The notes under the pieces were generated by a model. That model was not told the origin of the DNA. It saw nothing but the letters and a program-made list of their open reading frames with translations, and searched no databases. Positions 30,152 through 39,347 of a stretch of 64,000 bases of DNA are shown piece after piece. Each line of letters opens with the position of its first letter. The stretch's first letter is position 1. The translations under genes and the position numbers were made by a program. The DNA comes from CAYNRA01 sp046296415 (GTDB taxonomy: Bacteria > Bacteroidota > Bacteroidia > Cytophagales > Spirosomataceae): the NCBI GenBank assembly GCA_046296415.1, contig JBKBLN010000002.1:682001-746000 (forward strand), given 5' to 3'.

Positions 30152-32193
30152 TCTTCTCCCTGAATTTCAACCACTTTGAATTCCGTTCGTCGATTGACTT
30201 GGTGTTCGGTGTCATTTTTGGCATTTAAAATGATCAACTCGGTCTCTCCATACCCGCGGGCTGTCAGACGCTCTGGATCAATGCCTTTGGATACCAGATA
30301 TTTCACCGCCGATTCTGCCCGACGTTGGGATAGTCTGGCGTTGTACATATCGGTTCCCTGTGCATCAGTATGGGAGCCCATTTCAATTTTAATTTGCGGA
30401 TTATCTTGAAGTATCCGAACTAGCTTATCTAACTCCAAGGCTGCGTCTGGGCGGATATCAAACTTATCAAAATCATAATAGATATTTTCTAGGCGAAATG
30501 TTTTGCCTACAAACACCTGCTCGAGTGTCAACTGGGTATAGAAGGTGGTGTCGGTAACAGATTTGGTAAGCAAGGAAACGGGTATAGACCGGCCATACAT
30601 TGTAAAGGCCTCCCGCTTGGTCAAATAGTTCTTCTTTTCCGCGAGGATCATGTAGTCGGTATCCGCCTGAACCGCCACCGGACCGAAGTTTCCATCCGAC
30701 TGGCTAACCAACGTGGTCAAAAGCTCTTCAGAATCCTCAGTTAGCGCGTATATTTTGATGGTAGCACTATCCAAGGGGTTCCATTTTTGGGCATCGACAG
30801 GTGTTTGAATTTTTCCGGCTAGGAAATAACGAACCAGTTTGGCATCGGATGGATTTCCGGAACCGGAGGGGTTTTTAGGATCTATGGGCTTATTACCTTG
30901 TGCCAATACGGGATCCTCCTCTTCAGGTACTTCGGGAGCAGGAATCCAGTACACGTCATCATCACCGGCTCCACCAGGTCGATTGGAGGAGAAGAAAGCA
31001 TTTCCATCTTCATCTAACGAAAGACCGAAGTCATCCATAGGAGAATTATAGGGAATACCTAGGTTGCGAACGGTGATTTTTCCATCAACTCGAACAGCTT
31101 CAAAAAGATCTAATTTTCCCAGACCCGGGTGGCCATCGGAGGCAAAAAACAACTTCCCATCGGCCGAAACGAATGGGAACATTTCATCCCCTGCGGTATT
31201 GATGGCCTTGCCCATATTGACAGGTTTGCCAAAACGGCCCGAGGCATCCATATTCACGCGGTAAATATCCAATCCACCACTTCCACCTGGCCGATTGGAT
31301 GAAAAATAGATGGTTCGTCCATCACCTGAAAAGGCAGGCGATCCATCCCAACTGGCTGAGTCGGAGGCGGATATCCACTGCGGGCTCGTCCAACCTTCAC
31401 CAGGAACCAAGCGGCTTAAGTAGAGGTCTACATCTGGAGAAAGGTCCTTACGTTTTCCCGTATTTCCTCGTGCAAACACCATCATTTTCCCATCAGGCGA
31501 AAACGCGGGAGTTCCCTCATTCCGTTCAGGATCAAATACTTGAGGGCTGAAAACCTCTGCTTGGCTGCCAAACGACAAATCTTCATTTATTTTTACTTGG
31601 TACAAGCCGACAAACGGTAAGCCATTGGCATATACTTTATCTTTTTTGGAGGCCGTAAAAACCAACTGATTTTTGAATCGAACAGGAGAAAACTCCGCCC
31701 CTGTGGTATTGATGGAGGAAACGGGATAAACAACCACATCGGGAGTTGAAACCAAAAGCTCATCCATGATTTTGAGGGTATTGATTTCCCGATTGGCGCG
31801 TTCGTTTAACACACGGTCTTGCGAACCGGCTAGGGTAAATTTTTCAAAGGAGGCCAAGGCGGCGGAATATTGTCCACTAATTTTTTGGGCATATCCGATA
31901 TAAAAGATCAACTCAGGAGATGTATTTCCTGAAACTATGGCTTGCTCGTACCATCCTTGGGCTTCGGTCCAGCGATTGGTCAATCGGTAGGCATCTCCTA
32001 TTTTAGTGAAGAGTTTAGATTTCTCGGAGGGCGCCAAGTCCTTTACTTTAGACAATTCTCGAATGGCCTGGTCGTAATACCCTTTTTCAAACAAGCTTAA
32101 GCCTTTTTTATAACTTTGTAATTGACCCATCACAGGGATTTGGGAAAGCGACAACCAAGTGATGAAGGAAAATAGACGCCAAAGTTTGCTCAT
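30148..32193 (-). CDS. OmpA-family protein with TPR and PD40 repeats (PorE-like)
   Basis: 681-aa exported protein. A signal peptide (MSKLWRLFSFITWLSLSQI) is followed by TPR-like helices (about residues 25-140), then WD40-like PD40 repeats with FSPDGKMMVFARG, YFSSNRPGG and FFASDGHPG steps, a carboxypeptidase-regulatory-like beta domain, and a C-terminal OmpA peptidoglycan-binding domain (GSHTDAQGTD, LSQRRAESA, GYGETE). This domain order matches PorE of the type IX secretion system, but many paralogues exist in Bacteroidota, so the assignment is at family level. It would anchor an outer-membrane complex to peptidoglycan. ATG 32193 begins the signal peptide. Confidence 0.88.
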   Translation of the reverse strand: MSKLWRLFSFITWLSLSQIPVMGQLQSYKKGLSLFEKGYYDQAIRELSKVKDLAPSEKSKLFTKIGDAYRLTNRWTEAQGWYEQAIVSGNTSPELIFYIGYAQKISGQYSAALASFEKFTLAGSQDRVLNERANREINTLKIMDELLVSTPDVVVYPVSSINTTGAEFSPVRFKNQLVFTASKKDKVYANGLPFVGLYQVKINEDLSFGSQAEVFSPQVFDPERNEGTPAFSPDGKMMVFARGNTGKRKDLSPDVDLYLSRLVPGEGWTSPQWISASDSASWDGSPAFSGDGRTIYFSSNRPGGSGGLDIYRVNMDASGRFGKPVNMGKAINTAGDEMFPFVSADGKLFFASDGHPGLGKLDLFEAVRVDGKITVRNLGIPYNSPMDDFGLSLDEDGNAFFSSNRPGGAGDDDVYWIPAPEVPEEEDPVLAQGNKPIDPKNPSGSGNPSDAKLVRYFLAGKIQTPVDAQKWNPLDSATIKIYALTEDSEELLTTLVSQSDGNFGPVAVQADTDYMILAEKKNYLTKREAFTMYGRSIPVSLLTKSVTDTTFYTQLTLEQVFVGKTFRLENIYYDFDKFDIRPDAALELDKLVRILQDNPQIKIEMGSHTDAQGTDMYNARLSQRRAESAVKYLVSKGIDPERLTARGYGETELIILNAKNDTEHQVNRRTEFKVVEIQGED

Positions 32194-32241
32194 GTGGACT
32201 AAAAAGGTTAACCTAACAAATAAACGAAGAATTTTTTGGAA

Positions 32242-33426
32242 ATGTTGCAAAAGGAGTGGCGAGACCTCGATTTCAAATCGATAAGCGTAGGCTTATTGGC
32301 TACCGTTCTTATTTCACTACTCGCGGGATCGACATCGGCCATTTTTTTAATAGGCTTGGAATGGGTGGCCGAGCAACGGGAAAATCAACCCATTTGGCTT
32401 TTTTCCCTCCCGGTGATCGGCCTATTGGTTGTGTTCATTTACCAATATGGAGATCAGACAGTTCAAGAAGGCAACAAGGCTTTGGTTAAAGCACTTGCAG
32501 GAAATCAGACACGTATTTCCTGGAAGATGTCGGTTTGGGTTTTGATTGGCACCTGGCTGACCCACCTTGGGGGAGGATCCGCCGGTCGCGAAGGAACCGC
32601 CGTTCAAATGGGAGGTAGTTTGGCAGACCAATTGACCAGATGGCTCCCAAAACACCGTACATTTTTGATACAGTCGGGCATAGCAGCCGGATTTTCTTCG
32701 GTGTTTGGAACCCCACTTGCGGGTATGTTTTTTGCTTATGAGCTGACCTCTGATCGAAAATGGTATCATCTTCCTTGGGTCGCTCCGGCAAGTTACGGTG
32801 CCCACTGGGTCTGCTCTGATCTTTGGCATGTACATCACAGTGTGTATCCTACCCTATCCGGTTCATTGTCTCATTGGGACCTTTCCACCATAGCCTACAC
32901 GGCCGCCTTGGCCCTCTTGATTGGAGCGATGGCTCAAGTTTTCAAACGGGTTTCTTCTTTTCTGAAAGCCCTACCTGATTGGGTGCCTAACCCATACGTG
33001 CGTGTGGCTTGTGGTGGTCTCGGACTAGCGCTAGCGTTTCAAAGTACTTGGTCAATTCCGTTTCATGGTTTGGGCGTGGAGTGGATTCAAAAAGCTTTTG
33101 TGCAACCTTTGCCTTGGTACTTTGGCTTGACCAAGCTCCTATTGACCCTTTTGACCCTCTCCATTGGTTTCAAAGGAGGTGAAGCCACTCCCCTCTTTTT
33201 CATTGGTGCCATGACAGGTAATTCGTTGGCGCAATGGATACCAATGGAGGCACCTTTAGCCACAGGGCTAGGGTTTGTCGCACAATTTGGGAGTGTTGTA
33301 GCCGCCCCTTGGACAGCCATGTGCATGGGATATGAGTTGTTCGGATGTATCCCAATACATTTACTGGGACTGGCATGTTGGGGAAGTTATTGGATGGCCG
33401 GACGAAAGGGAATCTACCAACCCTGA
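32242..33426 (+). CDS. CLC-family anion transporter, CLC-F (fluoride/proton antiporter) type
   Basis: 394-aa inner-membrane CLC protein with about 10-12 hydrophobic segments. The gating-glutamate motif is GGSAGREGTAVQMGG (GREGT rather than the GREGP of chloride CLCs). The usual GSGIP selectivity loop is replaced by an EGNKALVKAL segment, and the second conserved loop reads GFKGGEATPLFFIGA. As I know the family, this set marks the CLC-F/EriC-F branch, which exports fluoride in exchange for protons. No fluoride riboswitch was seen upstream. The ATG at 32242 lies 48 bp from the divergent OmpA-family start, so their promoters must overlap. Confidence 0.82.
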   Translation: MLQKEWRDLDFKSISVGLLATVLISLLAGSTSAIFLIGLEWVAEQRENQPIWLFSLPVIGLLVVFIYQYGDQTVQEGNKALVKALAGNQTRISWKMSVWVLIGTWLTHLGGGSAGREGTAVQMGGSLADQLTRWLPKHRTFLIQSGIAAGFSSVFGTPLAGMFFAYELTSDRKWYHLPWVAPASYGAHWVCSDLWHVHHSVYPTLSGSLSHWDLSTIAYTAALALLIGAMAQVFKRVSSFLKALPDWVPNPYVRVACGGLGLALAFQSTWSIPFHGLGVEWIQKAFVQPLPWYFGLTKLLLTLLTLSIGFKGGEATPLFFIGAMTGNSLAQWIPMEAPLATGLGFVAQFGSVVAAPWTAMCMGYELFGCIPIHLLGLACWGSYWMAGRKGIYQP

Positions 33427-33437
33427 AAAAAAATCCG

Positions 33438-33445
33438 TACCTTTG
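33438..33445 (+). promoter_or_regulatory. candidate prfB -7 box
   Basis: TACCTTTG is an exact TAnnTTTG match 59 bp before the prfB ATG. No TTG is found at the usual -33 distance. Transcription would begin close to the hairpin at 33452. Confidence 0.5.
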
Positions 33446-33451
33446 CCGACG

Positions 33452-33474
33452 CTTTTTAGGAAGGTCCTAAAAAG
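33452..33474 (+). promoter_or_regulatory. 10-bp hairpin at the predicted 5' end of prfB mRNA
   Basis: CTTTTTAGGA (33452-33461) is fully complementary to TCCTAAAAAG (33465-33474) around a 3-nt loop. No T run follows, so it is not a normal terminator for the upstream gene. It would form the very 5' end of the prfB transcript. Confidence 0.6.
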
Positions 33475-33504
33475 TTGAAATGATGTTAAACACCTAAGGA
33501 AATC

Positions 33505-34582
33505 ATGACAACGGAACAGTTGAAAGATTTGAAGGCCAGAGTGTCGGCTTTGAGGAGGTATCTTTGACTACGATCAACGCGTAGAAAAACTCTCAGATTT
33601 AGAAAATCAACAAGCACAGCCTGAATTTTGGAATGATTCAGAGCATGCTCAAAAAGTAGTAAAGGAAATCCAGATCCTAAAAAACTGGACGGAAGCTTAT
33701 TTGGAGGCAGAAAATGCCATTGGTGATTTAGAAACCTTGCATGAATTCTTTCTGATGGAAGAAGTTTCGGAGGAAGAATTGGCTGAGGAACGAGCAAGGG
33801 CTGAAAAGATCATTGAAGCGTTGGAGCTTAAAAAAATGCTTTCGGCAGAGGAAGATCAATTCTCGGCGATTGTCGAAATCAATTCGGGAGCGGGTGGAAC
33901 CGAGAGCCAGGATTGGGCGAGTATGTTGTATCGGATGTACCTCATGTGGGCTCAAAAACATGGGTACAAGGTCACGCAAGTGGATTGGCAAGATGGAGAT
34001 GGAGCTGGAATAAAATCGGCTGCATTGAAAATTGAAGGTCCTATGGCGTATGGTTATTTGAAATCTGAAAATGGTGTTCACCGAATGGTTCGGATCTCAC
34101 CATTTGATTCGAATGCTCGGCGTCATACCTCTTTTGCTTCCGTTTACGCCTATCCTTTGGTTGACGACTCCATTGAAATTGACATCAAGGATGCGGATAT
34201 TGAGATTCAAACCTCACGATCTGGAGGGGCGGGTGGACAAAATGTAAACAAAGTGGAGACGAAGGTGCAGCTTACGCACAAGCCATCTGGAATTGTTATT
34301 GTCTGTCAGATCGAGCGAAGTCAACATGCCAACCGTGAACATGCCATGAACATGTTGAGATCTAGGTTGTATCAGATTGAATTGGAGAAACGAAATGCTG
34401 CCCGAGCGGACATTGAGGCCTCCAAGAAAAGAATTGAGTGGGGATCACAAATACGAAACTATGTGTTTCACCCCTACAAGCTTGTCAAAGATGCCCGGAC
34501 GGGGCATGAAACCTCCGATGTTCAATCGGTCATGGATGGCGATTTGGATGATTTCATCAAAGCTTATTTAATGCTTGACTGA
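33505..34582 (+). CDS. prfB: peptide chain release factor 2 (programmed +1 frameshift)
   Basis: 358-aa RF2 that terminates at UGA and UAA. Frame 1 runs from ATG 33505 through 20 codons to an in-frame TGA at 33565. A +1 shift on CTT skips T33565 and continues at GAC 33566 to the stop at 34582. The shift context AGGAGG TAT CTT TGA C is the classic autoregulatory site: slow UGA decoding when RF2 is scarce favours the shift. After the shift the SPF tripeptide (VRISPFDSNARR), which recognises the stop codon, and the GGQ loop (SGGAGGQNVNK) are both intact. Annotating only the second frame would lose the first 20 residues. A terminator follows. Confidence 0.96.
33553..33567 (+). promoter_or_regulatory. 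prfB: prfB programmed +1 frameshift site
   Basis: The internal Shine-Dalgarno-like AGGAGG (33553-33558) lies 3 nt before the slippery CTT (33562-33564), followed by TGA C. Spacing and sequence match the canonical RF2 frameshift element. Confidence 0.95.
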
Positions 34583-34597
34583 CCCATTGCTGGTTAT

Positions 34598-34635
34598 AAA
34601 AAAATCCCTAAATCTGCCGATTTAGGGATTTTTTT
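34598..34635. terminator. terminator after prfB
   Basis: Stem TCCCTAAATC (34605-34614) with GATTTAGGGA (34619-34628), extended by A and T runs, TGCC loop. Bidirectional between prfB and the convergent phosphatase gene. Confidence 0.9.
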
Positions 34636-34659
34636 TGAGGAGAAAGTATGGAGATTGAA

Positions 34660-35145
34660 TTAAAATTCATAGACTTTCACCTCCGGCTTTCCAATTTTTC
34701 GACGTTTTACTTCGTATAATCTATTGTAGATGGATTCATCCAAAGGGCCCTCCAGGACCGTTTTCTCAGCCAAGCCATTGATTACATGGTGGATGGTGTT
34801 GCTATGGCCAACGATGACAACATTGGAATTAATTCCTTTGAGGGAGTCAATCAATCGAGTTTGGTTATTAGGATCATAGATTTGGATAGGAATGGCTAAT
34901 CTTTCAGCCAAAGGCAAAACCGTATGCTTGGTTCGGGTAGTCTCGGTGGAAAAAATACCTTGGATTTCACGGTAGGCTAAAATGCCACGTAATCTTTTGG
35001 CTCGGGCCTCACCAAGTTCTGTCAGCGGGGGATTATCGGCAATGGAGGTATTTTTTTCCGCGTGACGCACCACAAAAAAGGATTGGCAATACCCTTTAAA
35101 ATGACATAATAGTAGGACACTGACGAAAAACAGTGGTTTCGACAT
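34660..35145 (-). CDS. exported histidine phosphatase
   Basis: 161-aa histidine (phosphoglycerate mutase-like) phosphatase with a signal peptide (MSKPLFFVSVLLLCHFKGYCQ). The phosphorylated histidine is in VVRHAEK and the second catalytic histidine in VGHSNT. It is a small, SixA-like catalytic core, probably periplasmic; the substrate is unknown. It lies downstream of a small beta-barrel gene on the same strand, with a hairpin between them. Confidence 0.85.
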   Translation of the reverse strand: MSKPLFFVSVLLLCHFKGYCQSFFVVRHAEKNTSIADNPPLTELGEARAKRLRGILAYREIQGIFSTETTRTKHTVLPLAERLAIPIQIYDPNNQTRLIDSLKGINSNVVIVGHSNTIHHVINGLAEKTVLEGPLDESIYNRLYEVKRRKIGKPEVKVYEF

Positions 35146-35211
35146 CGTTAATTCGTAAAATTGAAAATTGAATAGACAATTGGAATTCAATTTTACGAAC
35201 TATTTTTGAAA

Positions 35212-35231
35212 AGGAGGGTAAAATCCCTCCT
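35212..35231 (-). terminator. hairpin after the beta-barrel gene
   Basis: AGGAGGG (35212-35218) pairs with CCCTCCT (35225-35231). On the minus strand TTTTC follows, so it probably terminates the outer-membrane-protein gene. Confidence 0.6.
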
Positions 35232-35235
35232 GTTT

Positions 35236-35721
35236 TTATCGAACGGCAAAACGAAGACTTAAACCTACATCGCCTAGGTAGAGGCCTGGGTTCCCGATGA
35301 TCTGAAACGCCGGTTTCCAGTCGAGGCTCAAGTTCAGGGGAGCCCCGGAGAACGTATATTCGATTCCGAGAATCCCATCGGCCCCTAAATGAAACCCGCC
35401 ATCTTCAATGTAGTAAGGACCATACCGTCTTCGACCTTCTCGCCAGACACCTAAGTGTCCCCCAGCACCATAGTACCATCGTAAGTTCTTTTCACCTAAA
35501 TTTTGGTGGACTTCATAGAGCAAGGTGCCGGTAAGGCCATTCCCATAACCGAACAGTAAGCCTTCAATCGCATTTTTTTTAGAGAGTGCATGTTTGATGG
35601 TGAGAGCAGGAGCTGAATTAAAGCGGACCCCAACGGCTGTTTTGTATTGGCAAAAAGAGGAAAAGGAGATGAATCCGAAGACAGCCGCCAAGAGACTGAA
35701 TCGTTTTACTTTTTTATACAT
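35236..35721 (-). CDS. hypothetical outer-membrane beta-barrel protein
   Basis: 161-aa exported protein with a signal peptide (ending SSFCQ) and alternating hydrophobic/polar strands with glycine and aromatic residues. The end LSLRFAVR resembles the terminal beta-strand of small outer-membrane barrels. No named family is recognised. It is divergent from gyrB. Confidence 0.6.
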   Translation of the reverse strand: MYKKVKRFSLLAAVFGFISFSSFCQYKTAVGVRFNSAPALTIKHALSKKNAIEGLLFGYGNGLTGTLLYEVHQNLGEKNLRWYYGAGGHLGVWREGRRRYGPYYIEDGGFHLGADGILGIEYTFSGAPLNLSLDWKPAFQIIGNPGLYLGDVGLSLRFAVR

Positions 35722-35909
35722 GGAGACAAATGTTTTCTAAACCTAACGCAAGTAACCATAGCCTAGTATAATCCATCAAATCTTTTGCTTTAAATGAAAA
35801 AAATCCAAGATTCTTTATGTAAAAAAGCGTATATTTACGTGTTGAAAGCAAGATAAATTGAATAGTTTTTCTTGAATCTTGCCCTACTTTATGAACTATA
35901 ACACCATTT

Positions 35910-37868
35910 ATGTCTGACGTATCAAACATCCCACAAAAAGACTACTCAGCGAACAATATTCAAGTTTTAGAGGGCCTCGAGGCCGTTAGAAAGCGCCCTG
36001 CCATGTACATTGGTGATATTGGTGTCAAGGGACTCCATCATTTGATTTGGGAAGTCGTAGACAACTCCATTGATGAGGCATTGGCTGGGCATTGTGATAC
36101 TATTTTTGTCACGGTTAATGAGGATAATTCGGTCACTGTTCAAGACAATGGGCGGGGGATTCCCACAGGTTTGCATGAAAAGGAGCAGAAATCGGCGCTT
36201 GAAGTCGTCATGACGGTCCTGCATGCTGGAGGGAAGTTCGACAAAGACACCTACAAAGTTTCGGGGGGATTGCATGGTGTGGGGGTATCCTGTGTGAATG
36301 CTCTATCCACCCATTTACGTGCTGAGGTTCACCGGGAAGGGAAGGTATTTGAACAAGAGTATTCCATTGGAAAACCTTTGTATCCTGTCCGTGAAATTGG
36401 AGTAACCGATCGTACAGGCACAACCGTCACGTTCAAACCGGATGACTCGATATTTACAACGACGGAGTATAAATTTGAAACGATTGCCAACCGACTTCGG
36501 GAATTGTCGTTTTTGAACCGCGGTATTAAATTAATCCTATCTGATCTTCGTGAATTGGAGGAGGATGGCACACCCAAAACCGTTGAATTTCTATCCGAGG
36601 GCGGATTAACGGAATTCGTGGAATACATCGATGCAGGACGTGAGCGTTTGATTGCCTCGCCCATGTACATGGAAGGTGAAAAGGATGGTGTACCCGTAGA
36701 AGTATCGATGATCTACAATACCTCGTATTCCGAAAACGTGTATTCTTTCGTAAACAACATTAACACCCATGAAGGTGGAACCCACGTTTCAGGTTTTCGA
36801 ATGGCCTTGACCCGGACACTCAAAAACTACGCCGATAAATCAGGGATTTTAGCGAAGGAGAAAATTGAGATCGCTGGGGACGACTTCCGTGAGGGGCTAA
36901 CCGCGGTCATTTCTGTTAAAGTAGCAGAACCTCAGTTTGAAGGGCAAACCAAAACCAAATTGGGGAACTCAGAAGTTACCTCGGCGGTATCTTCTTGTGT
37001 ACAATCCATGTTGGAAACCTACCTCGAAGAAAATCCGAAAGAAGCTCGCATGATCGTTGAAAAGGTATTGCTAGCTGCCAAAGCCCGAATTGCGGCTCGA
37101 AAAGCCCGCGAAATGGTGCAACGGAAAAATGTTTTGACCGGAACTGGCCTGCCTGGAAAATTGGCTGACTGCGCTGAGTCAGACCCAAGTCTGTGTGAAG
37201 TTTACTTGGTTGAGGGAGACTCGGCAGGTGGTAGTGCAAAACAAGGCCGAAATCGCGCTTTCCAAGCTATCTTACCGCTCCGAGGAAAAATCCTAAATGT
37301 AGAAAAGGCGCAGGAATACCGTATCTACGAAAACGAAGAAATTAAAAACATCATTACCGCTTTAGGTGTGCAGTTTGGAAAAGATGGAGACGAAAAAGCA
37401 CTCAATCTTGCCAAACTCCGCTATCACAAAATCATCATCATGACCGATGCCGATATTGATGGTAGCCACATCCGAACTTTGATCCTGACGTTCTTTTATC
37501 GCTTCATGCGGGAGTTGATCGAACTTGGCTATGTTTACATCGCTCAACCTCCTCTTTACCTCGTTAAAAAAGGAAAAGAAGAAGTCTATTGCTGGACCGA
37601 GGAACAACGCTTACAAGCGGTTCGCAAACTAGCTGGGGCCGGCCGTGAAGATAGTGTGGGTGTACAACGGTACAAAGGTTTGGGTGAAATGAACCCCGAG
37701 CAACTTTGGTACACAACCATGGATCCAGCGCATCGAACCCTCAAACAGGTATCCATTGACTCCGCTGCCGAAGCCGACCTTCTGTTCTCCATGTTGATGG
37801 GAGACGATGTCGCACCACGTCGAGAATTCATCGAGAAAAATGCAAAATATGCTCGTGTCGACGTTTAA
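35910..37868 (+). CDS. gyrB: DNA gyrase subunit B
   Basis: 652-aa type II topoisomerase ATPase subunit that, with GyrA, introduces negative supercoils. The GHKL ATPase region (VDNSIDEAL, DNGRGIP, GGLHGVGVSCVNALS), the transducer domain and the Toprim domain (VEGDSAGGSAKQGR, DADIDGSHIRTL) are present, followed by the C-terminal QRYKGLGEMN tail. The length is normal for a form without the proteobacterial insertion. It is monocistronic, with a strong terminator. Confidence 0.97.
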   Translation: MSDVSNIPQKDYSANNIQVLEGLEAVRKRPAMYIGDIGVKGLHHLIWEVVDNSIDEALAGHCDTIFVTVNEDNSVTVQDNGRGIPTGLHEKEQKSALEVVMTVLHAGGKFDKDTYKVSGGLHGVGVSCVNALSTHLRAEVHREGKVFEQEYSIGKPLYPVREIGVTDRTGTTVTFKPDDSIFTTTEYKFETIANRLRELSFLNRGIKLILSDLRELEEDGTPKTVEFLSEGGLTEFVEYIDAGRERLIASPMYMEGEKDGVPVEVSMIYNTSYSENVYSFVNNINTHEGGTHVSGFRMALTRTLKNYADKSGILAKEKIEIAGDDFREGLTAVISVKVAEPQFEGQTKTKLGNSEVTSAVSSCVQSMLETYLEENPKEARMIVEKVLLAAKARIAARKAREMVQRKNVLTGTGLPGKLADCAESDPSLCEVYLVEGDSAGGSAKQGRNRAFQAILPLRGKILNVEKAQEYRIYENEEIKNIITALGVQFGKDGDEKALNLAKLRYHKIIIMTDADIDGSHIRTLILTFFYRFMRELIELGYVYIAQPPLYLVKKGKEEVYCWTEEQRLQAVRKLAGAGREDSVGVQRYKGLGEMNPEQLWYTTMDPAHRTLKQVSIDSAAEADLLFSMLMGDDVAPRREFIEKNAKYARVDV

Positions 37869-37884
37869 AAGACGATAAAATCAC

Positions 37885-37924
37885 AAAACGCCTCTTTTAC
37901 TTGATTGTGTAAAAGAGGCGTTTT
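37885..37924. terminator. terminator after gyrB
   Basis: 16-bp perfect stem AAAACGCCTCTTTTAC (37885-37900) pairing with 37909-37924, with an 8-nt loop and a T run. Confidence 0.92.
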
Positions 37925-37938
37925 TTCTTGGAGTTAAT

Positions 37939-38394
37939 TCAAGGATGCTTGGTAAAATAATGATAGTCATCGTAATCAAATAATACCGCTCCCTTCGGAA
38001 TTCGGTTTCCAATTACAACCTTATCCTCTTCAAAAGCGAGCGATGCTCGCGTCTTGTCGGCAGAAAAAGTAATGGTCAATTGATTCGAACTTGAATTGAT
38101 GGCCATTTCAAGTGTAAATTGCCCTCTTTCTTTTACTTTATTGTTCACATAATAAGCGTAGCCAAGCTTATCCACGTCAAAGACATAGGATTCATTCGTT
38201 GTTGCTACCACATGGGGGGCATCGGCAGGAAAACCCGGTCTACTACTTTTGAGGACCCATTTCCCCTCCAAACGGTCCAAGATCATGAGGCGATTGGCTG
38301 GTGAGATTAATTCTTGATTTTGCTGACAGGCAGAATTCACCACCCCAATGACGATACACCCTATCAATAGATTGATCCAACTTTTGTTTCTCAC
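37939..38394 (-). CDS. lipocalin-like lipoprotein
   Basis: 151-aa lipoprotein (lipobox VNSAC near residue 23). The mature part has short alternating beta strands (GKWVLKSS, YAYYVNNKV, QLTITFSAD), like the lipocalin-type small lipoproteins of Bacteroidota. It could bind a small hydrophobic ligand, but nothing in the sequence identifies one. Confidence 0.65.
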   Translation of the reverse strand: MRNKSWINLLIGCIVIGVVNSACQQNQELISPANRLMILDRLEGKWVLKSSRPGFPADAPHVVATTNESYVFDVDKLGYAYYVNNKVKERGQFTLEMAINSSSNQLTITFSADKTRASLAFEEDKVVIGNRIPKGAVLFDYDDYHYFTKHP

Positions 38395-38518
38395 TGTATT
38401 CTATTGTTTAGTCTATAGATACTTTTGAATTTAAAAGGTTGGAAGGACCTAAAAAATTATTGAGTGAGGTGTATCACATCGTACGTTAAATGCCTAAGGT
38501 CTGATCAGGTTCAAACAA

Positions 38519-38550
38519 AAAAAAGTCGAACCTCTCGGCTCGACTTTTTT
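38519..38550 (-). terminator. terminator after the zinc-ribbon gene
   Basis: AAAAAAGTCGA (38519-38529) with TCGACTTTTTT (38540-38550) around a 10-nt loop. Confidence 0.75.
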
Positions 38551-38557
38551 GGGTACT

Positions 38558-39298
38558 TTATTTTCTGCGTTTGTGTACTTCGATGGATCCCGCATCTGCC
38601 AGAATTCGGCCGCAGTGTTCACAAACAATAATTTTTTGTTTTTCCATGATATCAGCTTGACGTTGCGGGGGAACTACATTGAAGCAGCCTCCACAGGCAC
38701 CGCGGTCAACCGCTACCACTGCCAAGCCATTTTTAGCATTACCCCGAATACGTTGGTAAGCGTTGAGCAAACGTTCTTCGATTTTGTTGGCTTTCTTTTC
38801 CGATTCTTTCAACAAACGCAGCTCATCCTCTTGACTTTCGGCAATCAATTTCTCTAATTCCTTCTTCTTGGCGTCCAAGGCAATTTTACGGGTATCCAAT
38901 TGGATTTGTACCTTGGTCATTTCCTCTTCTTTATCCTTGATCTTGAACTCAGCGTCCCGGATGCGACGATCCGACAACTGAATTTCAAGCTCTTGACCTT
39001 CCAATTCCTTGGAAATAGCATCAAACTCTCGGTTATTCCGAACGTTCATTTGCTGCTCCTTGTATTTGGTGATCAATTTTTCGGAATCCTTTTTGTTGAG
39101 CTTGTGCTTAGCAATTTCGCCTTGTAAGTTTTCGATGTCGGACTTGAATCGCTTCAGCCGTGTTTCGATGCCAATCACTTCATCCTCCAAATCCTTGACT
39201 TCTTCTGGCAAGTCACCGCGCAATTTTCTCAATTCATCTAACTGAGAATCAATGGCTTGCAACTCGAGCAACGCATTTAATTTTTCTGCAATTTCCAT
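38558..39298 (-). CDS. coiled-coil zinc-ribbon protein
   Basis: 246-aa cytosolic protein. A long heptad-rich coiled coil (about residues 5-185) is followed by a C-terminal zinc ribbon with CGGC and CEHC cysteine pairs. It belongs to the C4-type zinc-ribbon family typically encoded beside nif3/ybgI, as here (49 nt from the Nif3-like start-to-stop junction). Proposed roles of the family include nucleic-acid or cyclic-dinucleotide-related functions; none is settled. The pair is probably cotranscribed. Confidence 0.85.
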   Translation of the reverse strand: MEIAEKLNALLELQAIDSQLDELRKLRGDLPEEVKDLEDEVIGIETRLKRFKSDIENLQGEIAKHKLNKKDSEKLITKYKEQQMNVRNNREFDAISKELEGQELEIQLSDRRIRDAEFKIKDKEEEMTKVQIQLDTRKIALDAKKKELEKLIAESQEDELRLLKESEKKANKIEERLLNAYQRIRGNAKNGLAVVAVDRGACGGCFNVVPPQRQADIMEKQKIIVCEHCGRILADAGSIEVHKRRK

Positions 39299-39347
39299 AT
39301 ATATACGTATGATTCGCCGCCTGAACCTTTCAGGTAATTACTGAAAT

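Noticed and set aside
32194..32241. Possible fluoride riboswitch before the CLC-F-like gene
   Set aside because: Only 48 bp separate it from the divergent start and I see no conserved riboswitch core.
33701..34582. prfB read as a shorter single-frame gene starting at 33701
   Set aside because: The conserved N-terminal domain continues upstream to ATG 33505 through a canonical +1 frameshift site; it is not a broken gene.
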